Assembly (NCBI RefSeq): GCF_030758615.1
Contig: NZ_CP132381.1
Coordinates: 806,001-870,000 of the forward strand
Length of the DNA stretch: 64,000 bases
Direction: 5' to 3'
Source of the DNA: Gilliamella apis
GTDB taxonomy: Bacteria; Pseudomonadota; Gammaproteobacteria; Enterobacterales; Orbaceae
This document shows, piece after piece, positions 45,683 through 57,857 of the stretch. How positions within the stretch are numbered: the stretch's first letter is position 1; the number at the start of each line of letters is the position of its first letter. Below the pieces are notes generated by a model. That model did not search any database. It was given only the letters and a program-made list of their open reading frames with translations, and was not told the DNA's origin. Both the position numbers and the translations under genes were made by a program.

Positions 45683-48658
45683 TTAATAATCATTATGAGA
45701 TGCTTGAGCAAGTACTTCTCGATTACCATTATGGGCAGGTGCACTTATAATGCCTTCCATTTCCATTTGTTCCACAATTCGTGCGGCTCGGTTATAACCA
45801 ATTCTAAATTTACGTTGGACACTGGATATTGATGCTCTACGTGTTTCAATGACGAAAGAAACCACTTGATCAAATAGTGGATCGAGTTCTTCATCAATAG
45901 TATCAAAGCTACCACTTTCACTATCATCAGTTGAGACTGTTACATTTTCAATATATTTAGGTTTACCACGGGCTTTCCAATCTTGTACGACGGCATGAAC
46001 TTCTTCATCACGGACAAAAGCGCCATGAACACGAACAGGAATAGAGCTATTAGGTGCTAAATAGAGCATATCCCCCATACCAAGCAGAGATTCCGCACCC
46101 ATTTGATCTAAAATGGTTCGTGAGTCAATTTTACTTGAAACTGTAAATGCAATACGGGTTGGTATGTTAGCTTTAATTAAACCGGTAATAACATCAACAG
46201 AAGGTCTTTGAGTTGCTAGTACCAAATGAATACCTGCAGCTCGGGCTTTTTGTGCTAGTCGAGCAATTAACTCTTCAACTTTTTTACCAACAGCCATAAT
46301 TAAATCGGCAAATTCATCAACCATAACCACAATATATGGAAGTTTTTCAAGCGTCGGCATTTCTAGATCCATACTATCGGTTGGTTTCCAAAGTGGATCA
46401 GGAATTGGTCGCCCCATCTCTTCAGCGAGCTTGATTTTCTCATTAAAACCAGCAATGTTACGCACCCCTAACGCTGACATTAATCGATAGCGTTTTTCCA
46501 TTTCATTCACACACCAGTTAAGCGCATTTGCCGCATCTTTCATATCGGTGACGACTTGAGTTAATAGGTGTGGTATTCCTTCATAGATAGAGAGCTCTAA
46601 CATTTTAGGATCAATCATGATGAACCTAACATCTTCCGGTTGTGATTTGTATAAAATGCTTAATATCATGGCATTAACACCAACCGATTTTCCTGAACCT
46701 GTTGTCCCTGCGACTAATAAGTGAGGCATTTTTGCTAAATCAGCAACCACCGATTGTCCAGCAATGTCTTTTCCTAAAACGACAGTAAGTGGAGATTGAG
46801 CGTTTTTGAATTGTGGACTATCTAATACTTCTCTGAAATAAACGGTTTGTCGATTTTGATTAGGTAATTCAATACCGACATAAGGTTTACCAGGTATTAC
46901 TTCTACAACCCTCACTGATGGCATAGATAAGGAACGAGCTAAATCTCGATCCAGTGTTGATATTCTGGCTGCTTTAATACCCGGAGCTAGTTCAATTTCA
47001 AACCGCGTAATCACTGGGCCTGGTAAATAATCAACAACGCGTGCTTTTACTCGATAATCCGATAAACTTTTTTCAATTTGCTGTGACATTGCATTTAAGG
47101 CAACATGATCAACTTCAATTCGTGTCGTTGGTGGTGGCGTTAATAAACTTAACGACGGTAATGGGGTAGTTGGCTTGGGTAAAGGTTTATCATTACGTTG
47201 TAATAACGGATGAATTAAGCTTTCTCCCTCATCTTCATTATCTTCTTCGGTATTTTCATCGATAATCGGTGCCGTTTGAGTTAAAGAGATTAGTGGTTGT
47301 GTCGTTTCTTCGATAGCAACATCATTTAAATAAATATCGTCTATAGTAGGATTTTCTTGTTTAAGAAGTGAGATATCAACATCCTCAGGTATCTCAAAGT
47401 TGTCTGGAATATCATTGGTTTGATAATGATTATATTCTGGGGTAATGCTTAGTGATATTTCATCCTCAACTGGTTTTATTACAGTTGGTTCTATCACACT
47501 CTCGTTATTAAAAGTAGGATGATTTATATCTATTTCAGGTTCATGATGTTCCATAGTAAATAACGGTTTACTTGGCGCATCGGCAATCGTGTATTTATCT
47601 TCTTCGAATGGTTGAATGATATCTTGACTATCCTTTTGCTCATTAGATTCCGCCAAATTAGTAGAATTAACTGTACCACCTTCATTCATATTTTTTAAAA
47701 TGGTTTCCATTCGCGCTAATATTGCGTCAGGATCAAGGTCTTTTTTGTTTACCTTTTCAGTTACATCATGAGTTTCGTCTGTAGTTGTAGTGTTAGCTTC
47801 GATCGTTTGTAATAATTGTGCTGCCGTTTTTATGAATTTTTCATCATTTTGTAATGAAATCGGATCTGGATCTATTGTTGATTCGGCTTTTTCCGTATCT
47901 ATTTTAGCGGCTATTTCTGCAGTATTCGTAGCCAAGTTGGTTAGTTCAAGACTATCTTGGCTACTACCATCCATATCAAGATGTAAATCAATCTGTGGTT
48001 CTTTTTCTTCTATAGATGCTTCATCATTTTGATTTTGCTCAACTGATTGTGTCACTTTATCTGGCGTAAATAACCATTTTATTGGCGATAGTATTAACAT
48101 AACTAACGCCCCGATTTTTTCAAATAGATAAAGCCAAGAAAAGCCAGTCAATAATGTAACACAAGCTAAGGTTGTTGCTAGTAAAGCTAAAGAGGTTACT
48201 AAGCTGCTCATAACTGGTAACAAACTTTCAATAACTATTGAGCCTAGATAACCACCGGCTTGGAATTGTTCTGGGTCACGAATATTTAAGGTAAAAAAAC
48301 CACAACAACTAAGTACAAAAGCTAATATACCAATAATTCGAAATGAAACACTGAAATAGTTAATTGGTCCATTACTATGACGATAAAAATAGCCCATTAA
48401 CTGTAAGCAAAAGAAAATAATAATAATAGGTAAACTATAAGCAATCAGTCCAAAAAATTGAAATACGATATCAGCAGCATATGCACCAATATAACCACCA
48501 AAATTGCTAATAGAATTATGCCAAGCCGTACGTGACCAACCCGGATCCGAGGGGTTGTAAGTAAAAAGTGATAAAAATAAACAAACAGACAATCCTATTA
48601 ATGTTAATAGAATTAATTGAATAATAATCTGTCTTCTAGTAATTTTAAATTTTTTCAA
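45683..48658 (-). CDS. ftsK: DNA translocase FtsK
   Basis: FtsK anchors at the division septum and pumps DNA toward dif for XerCD resolution. The 991-residue protein has four N-terminal membrane helices (to about residue 190) and a long acidic, low-complexity linker (about 200-500). The motor domain follows, with Walker [16 protein letters not shown] and Walker [15 protein letters not shown]-terminal gamma winged helix (about 925-985) includes [20 protein letters not shown]. The linker is shorter than in E. coli (1329 residues). The motifs are intact. Confidence 0.97.
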   Translation of the reverse strand: MKKFKITRRQIIIQLILLTLIGLSVCLFLSLFTYNPSDPGWSRTAWHNSISNFGGYIGAYAADIVFQFFGLIAYSLPIIIIFFCLQLMGYFYRHSNGPINYFSVSFRIIGILAFVLSCCGFFTLNIRDPEQFQAGGYLGSIVIESLLPVMSSLVTSLALLATTLACVTLLTGFSWLYLFEKIGALVMLILSPIKWLFTPDKVTQSVEQNQNDEASIEEKEPQIDLHLDMDGSSQDSLELTNLATNTAEIAAKIDTEKAESTIDPDPISLQNDEKFIKTAAQLLQTIEANTTTTDETHDVTEKVNKKDLDPDAILARMETILKNMNEGGTVNSTNLAESNEQKDSQDIIQPFEEDKYTIADAPSKPLFTMEHHEPEIDINHPTFNNESVIEPTVIKPVEDEISLSITPEYNHYQTNDIPDNFEIPEDVDISLLKQENPTIDDIYLNDVAIEETTQPLISLTQTAPIIDENTEEDNEDEGESLIHPLLQRNDKPLPKPTTPLPSLSLLTPPPTTRIEVDHVALNAMSQQIEKSLSDYRVKARVVDYLPGPVITRFEIELAPGIKAARISTLDRDLARSLSMPSVRVVEVIPGKPYVGIELPNQNRQTVYFREVLDSPQFKNAQSPLTVVLGKDIAGQSVVADLAKMPHLLVAGTTGSGKSVGVNAMILSILYKSQPEDVRFIMIDPKMLELSIYEGIPHLLTQVVTDMKDAANALNWCVNEMEKRYRLMSALGVRNIAGFNEKIKLAEEMGRPIPDPLWKPTDSMDLEMPTLEKLPYIVVMVDEFADLIMAVGKKVEELIARLAQKARAAGIHLVLATQRPSVDVITGLIKANIPTRIAFTVSSKIDSRTILDQMGAESLLGMGDMLYLAPNSSIPVRVHGAFVRDEEVHAVVQDWKARGKPKYIENVTVSTDDSESGSFDTIDEELDPLFDQVVSFVIETRRASISSVQRKFRIGYNRAARIVEQMEMEGIISAPAHNGNREVLAQASHNDY

Positions 48659-48749
48659 ACACGTACCTAAAAGCTATTTTAATTAAAATTTTAGCTATTT
48701 TATCATAAATTAAACCCACTTATAGCGTGAATGAGAGATAAAAAGTAAT

Positions 48750-49280
48750 TTATTGATATGAATTCAATTCGATCAAGGTTTGATTAAATCTTTGCGCATT
48801 TAATACATAGTGTTGAGCATTTGTAATGTTGGCTAGAATTTCTTTCTCAGTCAATTTACGAATAATTTTAGCTGGAGATCCCATAATTAGGCAACCTTCT
48901 TCATATGGTAAGCTGTGAGTAACCAGCGAGTTAGCGCCTACTAAGCAATTTTTGGCAATTTTAGCATTATTTAAAATTGTGCTACCCATACCAATTAATA
49001 CATTATCTTCGACCGTGCAGCTATGTAAAATGACGTTATGGCCAATTGTCACGTTTTCACCAATAATACATGGGACATCAGTTTCAATATGAATAGTAGT
49101 GTTATCTTGGACATTACTATTTTTACCAACATGTATCTTGGCGATATCACCACGTAAAACTGCATTAAACCAGATAGATACATTTTCATCTAAAACCACA
49201 TCACCAATAATATCGGCAGATTTAGCAATAAAGCAAGTTGGATTAATTTGTGGTTTCAAGTTACCTAGTTGATAAATCAT
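48750..49280 (-). CDS. yrdA: Gamma-carbonic-anhydrase-like hexapeptide-repeat protein
   Basis: Left-handed beta-helix protein of 176 residues, related to E. coli YrdA. Repeats run from about residue 12 to 145. Metal-site histidines appear in DNTTIHIE, TIGHNVILHSC and nearby positions, as in gamma-class carbonic anhydrases. Catalytic activity is not established for this group. Its start overlaps the MFS stop by 4 bases. Confidence 0.88.
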   Translation of the reverse strand: MIYQLGNLKPQINPTCFIAKSADIIGDVVLDENVSIWFNAVLRGDIAKIHVGKNSNVQDNTTIHIETDVPCIIGENVTIGHNVILHSCTVEDNVLIGMGSTILNNAKIAKNCLVGANSLVTHSLPYEEGCLIMGSPAKIIRKLTEKEILANITNAQHYVLNAQRFNQTLIELNSYQ

Positions 49281-50524
49281 ATTTTTTTCCTTGTTATATT
49301 TCTAACACTCAAAAATAAACCGACGGCTAAGAAGTTACAGATCACCATTGAACCAACCATCAACCATTCAGTTAAATTATTCGTAACTGAGGTTGTAGTC
49401 TGTGTTGAAACGAGTGTAGAAAGTAAAACACCAATAGCGCCGGCAACCGCAAAGCGAATCGTGCCTGCAAGTGAGGATGCGGTTCCGGCGATATGAGAAT
49501 AACAATCAAGAATTACCGCCATGCAATTCCCTCCTATGGTTGAAATACAACCGATATAACCAGCAATAAATATGACTAAAAAGAAAAATCCTAAGTAAAA
49601 TATACTGGTAATTGCCATACCAATTGTCATTACAAACTGAATTAATAATCCTAATTGTATCATTTTTATCGAGCCAACTCGTCGTACCAGACGGCTATTT
49701 AGGGTGTTCATAAATATCATAACTAAAATATTTATAGCAAAGTAATAACCAAAATTGATTGAAGCAACACCATGTAAATTAATATAAACAAATGGCCCCA
49801 GACTGAGAAATGAGAATAGTCCTGCTCCAGAAAATGCGCCAATCATCATATAAGTAAATACTTGCCTATGTCTAAATAATGCAATGAAATTACTTAAAAT
49901 TCTAATGATGCTAAATTTATCACGTTTCGATTTGGCTAAGGTTTCTGGGATATTGATTGTTACCAAGCCTAGGCAGATGATAGCCATTAAACTAAGAACA
50001 TAAAAGTTTGCTTGCCAGTCAAACCAAAATAGAATAAAACCGCCAATAATTGGTGCAAGTAGTGGGGCAATATTGGAGATGAGCATGACAAAAGACATCA
50101 TTTTTGAAAACTCATCACGATCACGATAAATATCTTTCATTAATGCATTAATGACAATGGTAGTTGCCGATGCCGCTATGCCATGAAAAAAGCGGGCAGT
50201 AATTAATTGATTTATATTAGCAGCTAGACCACAACATAATGCAGCAATGATGAAGATAATTAGCCCAAAAGTTAAAACTTTTCGTCGTCCATAGCTATCG
50301 GTTAGGGGGCCAAATAAAAGTTGGCCTAGTGAAAATCCTAATAAATAACAACTTATCGTTAATTGTACAGTGGAGTCAGCAACATTAAATTTTTCGGCAA
50401 TAGTTGGCATACTTGGCAAATACATATCAATGGATAATGGCATCAACATTGAAATCAAACCAAGAATAAAAATGAGTGCTTGTTTAGAAACTTTGATTTC
50501 TATTTGCGGATCTTGTGTTTGCAC
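49277..50524 (-). CDS. bcr: Bcr/CflA-family drug-efflux MFS transporter
   Basis: Twelve-helix major facilitator of 415 residues. LSIDMYLPSMPTIAEKFNV in helix 1 and GPLTDSYGRRKVL in the helix 2-3 loop are the DHA1 family motifs of Bcr and CflA efflux pumps. It sits behind rsuA on the same strand, the gene order found around bcr in E. coli. Export of bicyclomycin or similar compounds is predicted by homology only. It overlaps yrdA by 4 bases. Confidence 0.88.
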   Translation of the reverse strand: MQTQDPQIEIKVSKQALIFILGLISMLMPLSIDMYLPSMPTIAEKFNVADSTVQLTISCYLLGFSLGQLLFGPLTDSYGRRKVLTFGLIIFIIAALCCGLAANINQLITARFFHGIAASATTIVINALMKDIYRDRDEFSKMMSFVMLISNIAPLLAPIIGGFILFWFDWQANFYVLSLMAIICLGLVTINIPETLAKSKRDKFSIIRILSNFIALFRHRQVFTYMMIGAFSGAGLFSFLSLGPFVYINLHGVASINFGYYFAINILVMIFMNTLNSRLVRRVGSIKMIQLGLLIQFVMTIGMAITSIFYLGFFFLVIFIAGYIGCISTIGGNCMAVILDCYSHIAGTASSLAGTIRFAVAGAIGVLLSTLVSTQTTTSVTNNLTEWLMVGSMVICNFLAVGLFLSVRNITRKKI

Positions 50525-50590
50525 GTCGTCATTCCTTTGGAGCTAAAATTTAGCAAAAAAATCATTATTTATTCAATCTAATCAAAAATA

Positions 50591-51280
50591 CTAATTAAAC
50601 GAATTGATCTCGTCCTGAGTAAGTGGCCGATATTCACCTTCAGGTATATCAAGAACAATATTGCCGATCTGTTTGCGATGTAATTGGGTGACATGGTTAT
50701 TTACCGCTGCGAACATTCGTTTTACTTGGTGATATCGCCCTTCGCTTATAGTGAGTTCTGCATGATAATCGTCAATGATAATCAATTTAGCTGGTTCGGT
50801 CAGAGTTTTTTCACTTTTTAACTGAATGCCTTGTTTAAAGATATCAATAAGATTAGCGGTAAGTGGTTGTTCAACCGTCACTTGATAAACTTTTTCACAA
50901 TGATGTTTAGGTGATGTTATACGATGTGACCACTTACCATCATCGGTTAATAAAACCAAACCAGTGGTATCAAGATCCAGTCTGCCTGCTGAATGCAGTT
51001 TTTCTGCCATAGGTTCATCAATAAAATAGAGGATAGTTGGATGATCTGGATCATCAGTAGAGCAGACATAACCTTGTGGTTTATTGAGCATAAAGTAGCG
51101 ATTTTCGGTAATAGGTACGATTTCGAAACCATCATATTCTACAATTTGATCTGGTGAGATATGATAAGCCCCTGATTTGACAATATCACCATTAACGGTA
51201 ACTTTTTGGGCTTTAAGTTCTTTACTGACTATTGTTCGACTCACACCTAAATGGTGAGCAAGAAATTTATCCAGTCGCAT
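50591..51280 (-). CDS. rsuA: 16S rRNA pseudouridine-516 synthase RsuA
   Basis: RsuA makes pseudouridine 516 in 16S rRNA. An N-terminal S4 domain ([18 protein letters not shown]) leads to the catalytic domain, where the active Asp lies in [15 protein letters not shown]. The 229-residue length is that of RsuA (E. coli 231). It follows rsmJ by 15 bases and precedes bcr, so it is in a prlC-rsmJ-rsuA-bcr-yrdA run on the minus strand. Confidence 0.95.
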   Translation of the reverse strand: MRLDKFLAHHLGVSRTIVSKELKAQKVTVNGDIVKSGAYHISPDQIVEYDGFEIVPITENRYFMLNKPQGYVCSTDDPDHPTILYFIDEPMAEKLHSAGRLDLDTTGLVLLTDDGKWSHRITSPKHHCEKVYQVTVEQPLTANLIDIFKQGIQLKSEKTLTEPAKLIIIDDYHAELTISEGRYHQVKRMFAAVNNHVTQLHRKQIGNIVLDIPEGEYRPLTQDEINSFN

Positions 51281-51295
51281 ATTTAAATACTGTTC

Positions 51296-52033
51296 CTATA
51301 TACAATCTAATGGTGTATAAATATCAAAACGATGATTTTTAGTTTTAATTTCAGCCGTTGGTTTTTGATTGGCTAAAAATGGTGCATAATCAGGCCGTTT
51401 GACAACAACTCGTTTTTTGGCTAATCGCCTTGCCGGTTCGAGCAAACTTTCGGCATCAAGATCACTACCGACTAATTGTTGAAAAATACGCATCTCTTTT
51501 TTGACTAATGCACTTTTTTGTCGATGTGGAAACATCGGATCAAGATACACAACATCAGGTTGATCGTGATATAAGCTGAGTCCATGTAAACTTGAATTAT
51601 AAATTAAACATAACTGTTTTTGTAATAGTTGACCAATAGTCGGATCTTGATAAGCACGATCAAGTCCATCAGCGAGTAACGCTGCGACTACCGGATGACG
51701 CTCAAACATTGTAACCTGACAGCCAATAGAAGCTAATACGAAGGCATCTCGTCCTAATCCTGCAGTGGCATCTATAACGGTTGGTAAGTAATTACCTTTT
51801 ACGCCAACGGCTTTAGCGATTGCTTCACCACGACCACCACCAAATTGACGACGATGTGCCATTGTGCCTGACACAAAATTAACTGCGACTGCACCTAATT
51901 TTGGCTCATCGGTTTTTTGTAACTCAAGTTGATGAGCTTGACTAACTAAAACAAATGGAAGTTCGATATGATCAGATAACCACTGCTCAGCTAATTGTTT
52001 CAGCTGAGCAGTATTGACATTAGTGGATTCCAT
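51296..52033 (-). CDS. rsmJ: 16S rRNA (guanine-1516-N2)-methyltransferase RsmJ
   Basis: RsmJ makes m2G1516 in 16S r[37 protein letters not shown] and [20 protein letters not shown] are the family blocks. The ATG at 52033 gives 245 residues, near the E. coli 250; the GTG at 52072 would add 13. The ATG overlaps the prlC stop by 14 bases, as the genes are adjacent in E. coli. Confidence 0.95.
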   Translation of the reverse strand: MESTNVNTAQLKQLAEQWLSDHIELPFVLVSQAHQLELQKTDEPKLGAVAVNFVSGTMAHRRQFGGGRGEAIAKAVGVKGNYLPTVIDATAGLGRDAFVLASIGCQVTMFERHPVVAALLADGLDRAYQDPTIGQLLQKQLCLIYNSSLHGLSLYHDQPDVVYLDPMFPHRQKSALVKKEMRIFQQLVGSDLDAESLLEPARRLAKKRVVVKRPDYAPFLANQKPTAEIKTKNHRFDIYTPLDCI

Positions 52034-54047
52034 AGTGACGAAGTAATGCCTCAAGTTGTGGCTCACGACCACGGAAATTTTTAAACAATGTCATAGGTTC
52101 ATCACTGCCACCCTGAGACAAAATATGATCAAGAAATGCATTACCGGTTGATTCATTAAAAATCCCTTCTTCTTCAAAACGAGAAAATGCATCTGCTGAT
52201 AAAACTTCCGCCCAAAGATAACTATAATAACCTGCCGCATAACCACCGGCAAAAATATGGCTAAACGCATGTGGGAAGCGTCCCCAATCAACAGTAGGTA
52301 CCACTGCAACTTGTTGTCTGACCTGTTTTAATGTCTCTAAAATATCCGGTGTTTTGTTACTATGTAATTTAAAATCAAATAAACCAAATTCTAATTGACG
52401 TAAAATAAATAATGCTGCTTGGAAGTTTTTGGCATCTAGCATTTTATCTAACATCTCTTTAGGTAAAGGTTCTCCAGTTTGATAATGACCGGAGATAAAT
52501 TCTAAAGCCTCAGGTTGCCAGCACCAATTCTCTAAAAATTGACTTGGTAATTCAACGGCATCCCATGGAACTCCATTAATACCTGCTACCGATGACACCT
52601 CAATTTCAGTCAACATATGATGTAATCCATGACCAAATTCATGGAACAACGTGGTGACTTCATTGTGGGTGAATAATGCTGGTTTGTCACCAATTGGGCG
52701 ATTAAAGTTACAGGTTAAATAAGCTACAGGTTTTTGCAAGTGACCATCGGCAAAACGCATTTGGCCAATACAATCATCCATCCAAGCTCCACCACGTTTA
52801 TGCTCACGAGCATATAAGTCGAGATAAAAACTACCTTTTAATTCTCCATTGGCAGCATAAAGATCATAAAATTTTACCTCTGGCGCCCAAACTTCTACGT
52901 CATTGCGTTGTTTAGCGGTAATACCGAAAATACGACGCACGACTTCAAATAATCCACTAACGACACGTTGTTCAGGGAAATAGGGACGAAGCTCTTCATC
53001 ATTGATAGTATATAGATGTTGTTTTTGTTTTTCGCTGTAATAAGCGATATCCCAAGGTTTAATATCACTAGCTCCAAAGAACTCATAAGCATATCTTTTT
53101 AAATCGGCTAACTCTTTTTCACCTTGCGGTTTGGCCTTGCTAGCTAAATCAGTTAAAAAGACAGTAACTTGAGCAGTAGTTTCAGCCATTTTGGTCGCTA
53201 ATGATTTGTCAGCATAAGTTTCAAAACCGAGTAATTTAGCGAGTTCATCACGAAGTGATAAAATTTGTTTAATAATATCGGTATTATCCCATTTACCTGC
53301 ATTAGGCCCTTGATCGGATGCGCGAGTATTATATGCTTGATAAAGTTCAAAGCGTAAGTCTCGATTATCACAGTAAGTCATAATCGGTAAATAACTTGGC
53401 ATATCTAAAGTCAGTAACCAACCTTCTTGATTTTTAGCTTTTGCCTGTTCTTTTGCTGCTGCTAAGGCACTTTCAGGTAATCCAGACAAGTCGTCAACAT
53501 TAGTAATTAGTTTGGACCATCCCATTGTTGCATCTAATACATTGTTACTATATTGCGATGATAATTCTGAAAGTTTAGCAACAATTTCACCGTAACGTTT
53601 TTGTTTATCATCTGATAAGCCGATTCCAGATAATTCAAAATCACGTAAGGCATTGTCGATCACCTTTTTCTGTGCCTTACTTAAATTTTCATAATGCTTG
53701 CTATTTTTAAGTTGTTTGTAAGCTTGATATAATGGTTTATATTGTCCAACCCAAGTGCTGTATTCCGAGAGTAGTGGTAAACAAGCTTCATAAGCTTCAC
53801 GTAATTCAGGACTATTTTTTACTGAATTAAGATGACTAACTGGTGACCACGCTCGGCTAAATTTTTCATCCATTTCATCAATGGGTTGTATTAGGTTATC
53901 CCAAGTGTATTCACTATTTTGTTCCAATACTGATTCGATTGTTTTACGACAGTTGTTTAATGTCTCTTGAATAGCAGGCAGAACATGCTCAGGTTTAATT
54001 TTTGAAAATTGGGGTAATGATGAATTGCTTAATAGTGGGTTAGTCAT
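52020..54047 (-). CDS. prlC: Oligopeptidase A
   Basis: Zinc metallopeptidase of the M3 family that degrades signal peptides and other oligopeptides in the cytoplasm. The zinc site HEFGH is in [15 protein letters not shown] (about residue 466), followed by the third ligand Glu about 25 residues later. The 675 residues match the E. coli length (680). It is the first gene of the minus-strand run that continues into rsmJ. Confidence 0.97.
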   Translation of the reverse strand: MTNPLLSNSSLPQFSKIKPEHVLPAIQETLNNCRKTIESVLEQNSEYTWDNLIQPIDEMDEKFSRAWSPVSHLNSVKNSPELREAYEACLPLLSEYSTWVGQYKPLYQAYKQLKNSKHYENLSKAQKKVIDNALRDFELSGIGLSDDKQKRYGEIVAKLSELSSQYSNNVLDATMGWSKLITNVDDLSGLPESALAAAKEQAKAKNQEGWLLTLDMPSYLPIMTYCDNRDLRFELYQAYNTRASDQGPNAGKWDNTDIIKQILSLRDELAKLLGFETYADKSLATKMAETTAQVTVFLTDLASKAKPQGEKELADLKRYAYEFFGASDIKPWDIAYYSEKQKQHLYTINDEELRPYFPEQRVVSGLFEVVRRIFGITAKQRNDVEVWAPEVKFYDLYAANGELKGSFYLDLYAREHKRGGAWMDDCIGQMRFADGHLQKPVAYLTCNFNRPIGDKPALFTHNEVTTLFHEFGHGLHHMLTEIEVSSVAGINGVPWDAVELPSQFLENWCWQPEALEFISGHYQTGEPLPKEMLDKMLDAKNFQAALFILRQLEFGLFDFKLHSNKTPDILETLKQVRQQVAVVPTVDWGRFPHAFSHIFAGGYAAGYYSYLWAEVLSADAFSRFEEEGIFNESTGNAFLDHILSQGGSDEPMTLFKNFRGREPQLEALLRHYGIH

Positions 54048-54142
54048 ACTGCGATACCTTATGCGAATGATTATGGTTCTTAATAAAACATTATGTTGTG
54101 GCTAAAAACCTTAATTCAAGTCAAAATGCTGATTGGGTTTAA

Positions 54143-54400
54143 TTATAAACCCATTAATTTACGCTCACGTTGCCATTCAGTCGGTGTATATGTTTTGATT
54201 GATAATGCATGGATCCGATTATCATTAATAAATTCGGCTAAAGGTGCATATATAGCTTGTTGTTTTTTTACTCGACTTAATTCGGCAAAGATTTCACTAA
54301 CTGCAATAACTTGAAAGTGGCTGCCATCATCTGTCATTACATGAACATCATCGAGGTCGAGTGAACTTTTTAATTTAGCTATAATTTCTTGCTTATCCAT
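54143..54400 (-). CDS. ibaG: BolA-family protein IbaG
   Basis: Small protein of 85 residues with the BolA fold, including [18 protein letters not shown] and the C-terminal [15 protein letters not shown]. IbaG works with monothiol glutaredoxins in iron-sulfur and envelope homeostasis. It is 83 bases behind mlaB, the same neighbourhood as in E. coli, except that prlC rather than murA follows. Confidence 0.92.
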   Translation of the reverse strand: MDKQEIIAKLKSSLDLDDVHVMTDDGSHFQVIAVSEIFAELSRVKKQQAIYAPLAEFINDNRIHALSIKTYTPTEWQRERKLMGL

Positions 54401-54483
54401 TATTTAAACTCTTATTATCTATTTTTTGTTTATTAAAAAAATTTTGAGGAAAGGGGTTTTTTATTATGAACTTGCATTAACAG

Positions 54484-54756
54484 TTACTGATTAATAACCG
54501 TTTGCAAATCATAAAGTTCAATTAATGTTTGTAACTGGGGGCTGATCCCAGTTAATTTGATATTATATTGGTTACAAAAATAGACCAGTGTCGCGAGCCC
54601 AGAAGAGTCAACTCGGGTAACTTGAGTTACATTAATATCCGTTACACCATTTAAAAGTGTATTTTGTATTGACCATAAATCATTTAATGAGTGAGCATCA
54701 AGCTCACCGATTAAATTAAGTGTATTTTGTTGTTTTTCTGCTTGGATTCGCGACAT
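54484..54756 (-). CDS. mlaB: Mla transport subunit MlaB (STAS domain)
   Basis: Cytoplasmic STAS-domain protein of 90 residues that supports the MlaFE ABC complex in retrograde phospholipid traffic. The core VTQVTRVDSSGLATLVYF is the STAS phosphate-loop-like helix. It follows mlaC by 6 bases. Length is normal for MlaB. Confidence 0.9.
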   Translation of the reverse strand: MSRIQAEKQQNTLNLIGELDAHSLNDLWSIQNTLLNGVTDINVTQVTRVDSSGLATLVYFCNQYNIKLTGISPQLQTLIELYDLQTVINQ

Positions 54757-54762
54757 GATGAA

Positions 54763-55407
54763 CTAACCTTTTTGTTTAGCGTTTGGATCAATATTGCGAT
54801 TAGATAGATCATTTAACTGTTTAGTTAATGCATCAATTCCATCTTGGCGTAAAATTGTTGACCATTCATTTTGTTTGGTTGTAATCATACTTACGCCTTC
54901 AGCTATTAAATCATAAGCTTTCCATTCACCAGTTACGGTATTTTTTCGCCATTGGAAATCAATTCGTAACGGTTGTTGATTTTTATCTGGTTGATTTAGT
55001 AATACGCGGATAGAAATTAACGATTTACCGGTTAAATCTTTTGAGGTTTCAACTTGATAAGATTGACCGTTATACATTGAAAGTGCCTGGGCAAAGGCTT
55101 GAACTAGATAGTTTTCGAAAGCTTTGAAATAAGCCGTACGTTGTGTGTCAGTTGCCGTTTTATACGCATTACCTAAAATGAGTGCACCAGCATATTTAAC
55201 TTGTACATAAGGTAGTAAGTCAGCTCTGACAATATCTTTAAGTTTATTTGGATTTGATTTAAGCGTCGCTGATTGCGCTTTCATAGTGCTAAAAATTTTG
55301 TCTGCTGCAACTTGCATATCTTTATATGGGTCATTTTCTGCAAACGCTGCTGTACTTATCATTAATGCAAGTATTAAAAATAAACTTTGTTTCAATCTGG
55401 TTAACAT
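54763..55407 (-). CDS. mlaC: Periplasmic phospholipid-binding protein MlaC
   Basis: Soluble carrier between the outer-membrane MlaA complex and inner-membrane MlaFEDB. A signal peptide (hydrophobic core to AFAEN, about residue 24) precedes the Tol_Tol_Ttg2 domain, with VRADLLPYVQVKYAGALILG and the C-terminal WRKNTVTGEWKAYDLIAEG. It has 214 residues, similar to E. coli (211), and lies 2 bases before mlaD in operon order. Confidence 0.94.
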   Translation of the reverse strand: MLTRLKQSLFLILALMISTAAFAENDPYKDMQVAADKIFSTMKAQSATLKSNPNKLKDIVRADLLPYVQVKYAGALILGNAYKTATDTQRTAYFKAFENYLVQAFAQALSMYNGQSYQVETSKDLTGKSLISIRVLLNQPDKNQQPLRIDFQWRKNTVTGEWKAYDLIAEGVSMITTKQNEWSTILRQDGIDALTKQLNDLSNRNIDPNAKQKG

Positions 55408-55409
55408 AA

Positions 55410-55994
55410 TTACTCCTTACTTTCGTTAGTATCTTGTTTTTTGTCTTTATCTGACGATCCACCAGCACTATATAAAAACTGTCCAATTAAATCTTCAATA
55501 ACCATTGCTGGTTTAGTATTGTTAATCACATAACCGTCTATAAGATAAACAGGCTTCTTGTTGACATTATTATTGGTTGGTGCAGTGGCATCTTCTGCAT
55601 CTAAAGCATCTAATTCCTGTTCAATGTTTTGATCTAACCCAAAATTAATATCAATGAATTGTTCACCTAATAGGCCTGAAGTTTTGATAGAAAGTGAACT
55701 AGAACTCGGAATTTTATCGTATTGGGAATCGAGATCCATAGTAACATAAGGTTTATAAACATCACCATTATCTGATTTTAAACTAATATTACTGACACGA
55801 CCAATTACTACCCCACCAATTTTAATTGGTGATCTTACCTTTAATCCACCAATATTATCAAATACTGCATAAACACGGTAAGAATTATGACTAGCAAAAG
55901 ATGTTGGATCAGTAACTCTAAAGCATAAAAAGAGTACTGAGCAGATCACCAGTACCATAAATAATCCTACTGTAATTTCAACTTTACGACTCAT
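55410..55994 (-). CDS. mlaD: Mla inner-membrane MCE-domain protein MlaD
   Basis: MlaD has one membrane helix and an MCE domain that forms a hexameric channel for phospholipids. The ATG at 55994, with GAGG ahead, begins MSRKVEITVGLFM; a TTG at 56009 is unlikely. The MCE core (about residues 35-120) contains VFDNIGGLKVRSPIKIGGVVI, split here at residues 44-64. A longer polar C-terminal tail, 194 residues in total, exceeds E. coli MlaD (183). Confidence 0.94.
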   Translation of the reverse strand: MSRKVEITVGLFMVLVICSVLFLCFRVTDPTSFASHNSYRVYAVFDNIGGLKVRSPIKIGGVVIGRVSNISLKSDNGDVYKPYVTMDLDSQYDKIPSSSSLSIKTSGLLGEQFIDINFGLDQNIEQELDALDAEDATAPTNNNVNKKPVYLIDGYVINNTKPAMVIEDLIGQFLYSAGGSSDKDKKQDTNESKE

Positions 55995-56005
55995 GTTTAA
56001 TGACC

Positions 56006-56785
56006 TCAATTACTAAACATTAATGCGGTTAAAATAAAATCTAACCCCAAAATAACTAATGATGAATAGACAACAGTGTTGGTTGTTGCCCGACTGATTC
56101 CTTCTGATGTTGGTACGCAATCATAACCATTAAATAATGCAATCCATGTACTAGCGATTGCAAAAGCAAAGCTTTTTATAAAACAATTGCCTAAATCGTG
56201 CCACCAATCGACATTACTTTGAATAGAAGACCAAAAAAATCCAGCATCAATACCTTTCCAATCAACACCGACTAATACACCGCCTAAAATACCAACAGCG
56301 ACAAAAATTGCGGTTAAAAAAGGCATACAGAAAAATCCTGCCCAAAACCGTGGAGCAATAATTCTTCTTAATGGATCGATCGCCATCATCTCCATACTTG
56401 ACAATTGTTCAGTGGCCTTCATCAATCCAATTTCGGCAGTTAGGGCTGAACCAGCTCGGCCGGCAAAAAGTAATCCAGCAACTACAGGACCAAGCTCTCG
56501 TAATAGCGCAAGGGCAACTAGCATCCCTAAACTTGCTTCGGCACCAAAGGTAGTTAAAATAAAATAACCTTGTAATGCCAGTACCATACCTATAAATAGA
56601 CCTGATACGATAATAATGGAAAGCGATTGTACACCGACAAAATAAAATTGTTTAACAAGTAATGGAAATTGTTTGCTAAATTGAGGTTTACCGATAAGTG
56701 CACCAAATAGCATAACTCCTGAGCGGCCTAACATAGCAATAATATTAATTATTGATTGCCCAAGTTTTGCAATTAAGTTCAACAT
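56006..56785 (-). CDS. mlaE: Mla ABC permease MlaE
   Basis: Membrane permease of 259 residues with about five helices. The family stretch [20 protein letters not shown] and its downstream [19 protein letters not shown] are diagnostic. Its ATG overlaps the mlaF stop by one base (TAATG), indicating coupled translation. Confidence 0.95.
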   Translation of the reverse strand: MLNLIAKLGQSIINIIAMLGRSGVMLFGALIGKPQFSKQFPLLVKQFYFVGVQSLSIIIVSGLFIGMVLALQGYFILTTFGAEASLGMLVALALLRELGPVVAGLLFAGRAGSALTAEIGLMKATEQLSSMEMMAIDPLRRIIAPRFWAGFFCMPFLTAIFVAVGILGGVLVGVDWKGIDAGFFWSSIQSNVDWWHDLGNCFIKSFAFAIASTWIALFNGYDCVPTSEGISRATTNTVVYSSLVILGLDFILTALMFSN

Positions 56786-57600
56786 TAGTTTGCACCTCTA
56801 CTTAGGTCTAATTTGTAATCAACAGCCGGATAATGAAATGGTACTGGACCATCGGCTAAACCTTCAAGGAATTGTTTAACGCGTAGATCATCATTATTAC
56901 GCAATTCTTGAGACGTTCCACCAGCAATAATATGTTGTTCAGCAACAATGTATGCATAGTCAGCAATACTTAACACTTCATTAACATCATGGCTAACTAC
57001 AATACAGGTTAAGCCAAGCGATTGATTGAGTTCAGCAATAAGCTTAACGATCACTCCCATTGATATCGGATCCTGTCCAGCGAATGGTTCATCAAACATA
57101 ATGAGATCCGGATCGAGAGCGATAGCTCTGGCTAACGCGGCACGCCGAGCCATACCTCCAGATAATTCGGAAGGCATCATATTGGCAGCGCCACGAAGGC
57201 CTACTGATTGTAGTTTCATCAAGACTAAATTATGTAAAACTGGCTCAGGTAAATTTAGATGCTCACGTAATGGATAAGCAACATTATCAAATACCGATAA
57301 GTCAGTGAATAATGCACCTGATTGAAATAGCATGCTCATGCGTTTACGGACTTCATATAGCCGTGAGCGTGTCATACTAGGAACATCTTCACCATCAAAT
57401 AAAATTTGACCAGCTTGTGGTTTTAATTGCCCACCAATAAGTCTTAATAGCGTAGTTTTACCTATGCCTGATGGCCCCATGATAGCGGTGACTTTGCCTT
57501 TGGGTACCGTTAGGTTCATATTTTTGTAAATAGGCCGAGTACCACGATAAAAAGACATATCGTGAATTTCGACCAAATTTTGCTGTAATGTGTCAGTCAC
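56785..57600 (-). CDS. mlaF: Mla ABC ATPase MlaF
   Basis: ATPase of the phospholipid transporter, 271 residues. Walker A is [14 protein letters not shown], the signature is [18 protein letters not shown] and Walker B is [13 protein letters not shown]. It leads mlaFEDCB, and a promoter-like pair (TTGTTT, TAGAAT, 16-base spacer on the minus strand) lies about 40-65 bases upstream. The operon is predicted to maintain outer-membrane lipid asymmetry. Confidence 0.96.
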   Translation of the reverse strand: MTDTLQQNLVEIHDMSFYRGTRPIYKNMNLTVPKGKVTAIMGPSGIGKTTLLRLIGGQLKPQAGQILFDGEDVPSMTRSRLYEVRKRMSMLFQSGALFTDLSVFDNVAYPLREHLNLPEPVLHNLVLMKLQSVGLRGAANMMPSELSGGMARRAALARAIALDPDLIMFDEPFAGQDPISMGVIVKLIAELNQSLGLTCIVVSHDVNEVLSIADYAYIVAEQHIIAGGTSQELRNNDDLRVKQFLEGLADGPVPFHYPAVDYKLDLSRGAN

Positions 57601-57636
57601 AATGAGTTCCTACACTACTATAATTGAATTTTGAGT

Positions 57637-57664
57637 ATTCTACTTGATTATTGTAAATAAACAA
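57637..57664 (-). promoter_or_regulatory. Candidate promoter of the mla operon
   Basis: On the minus strand TTGTTT (57659-57664) and TAGAAT (57637-57642) are 16 bases apart. They lie just upstream of mlaF. Both elements are imperfect. Confidence 0.4.
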
Positions 57665-57857
57665 ATGCGTTAAATGAATTGGTAATTTTAGCAATAATAA
57701 GTATAAAACATAAGGAATTTTATTGTTCATCTTTTTATGCTAATACTTTATCTTAAAAACTTAATGTTAGTTTACGTAATTGGAGCTTTATTTAAATTTC
57801 ATAGTGGTACTGTTATTAGAGTACCCACTATTATCAATTTATTATTGGTTGTTGTTA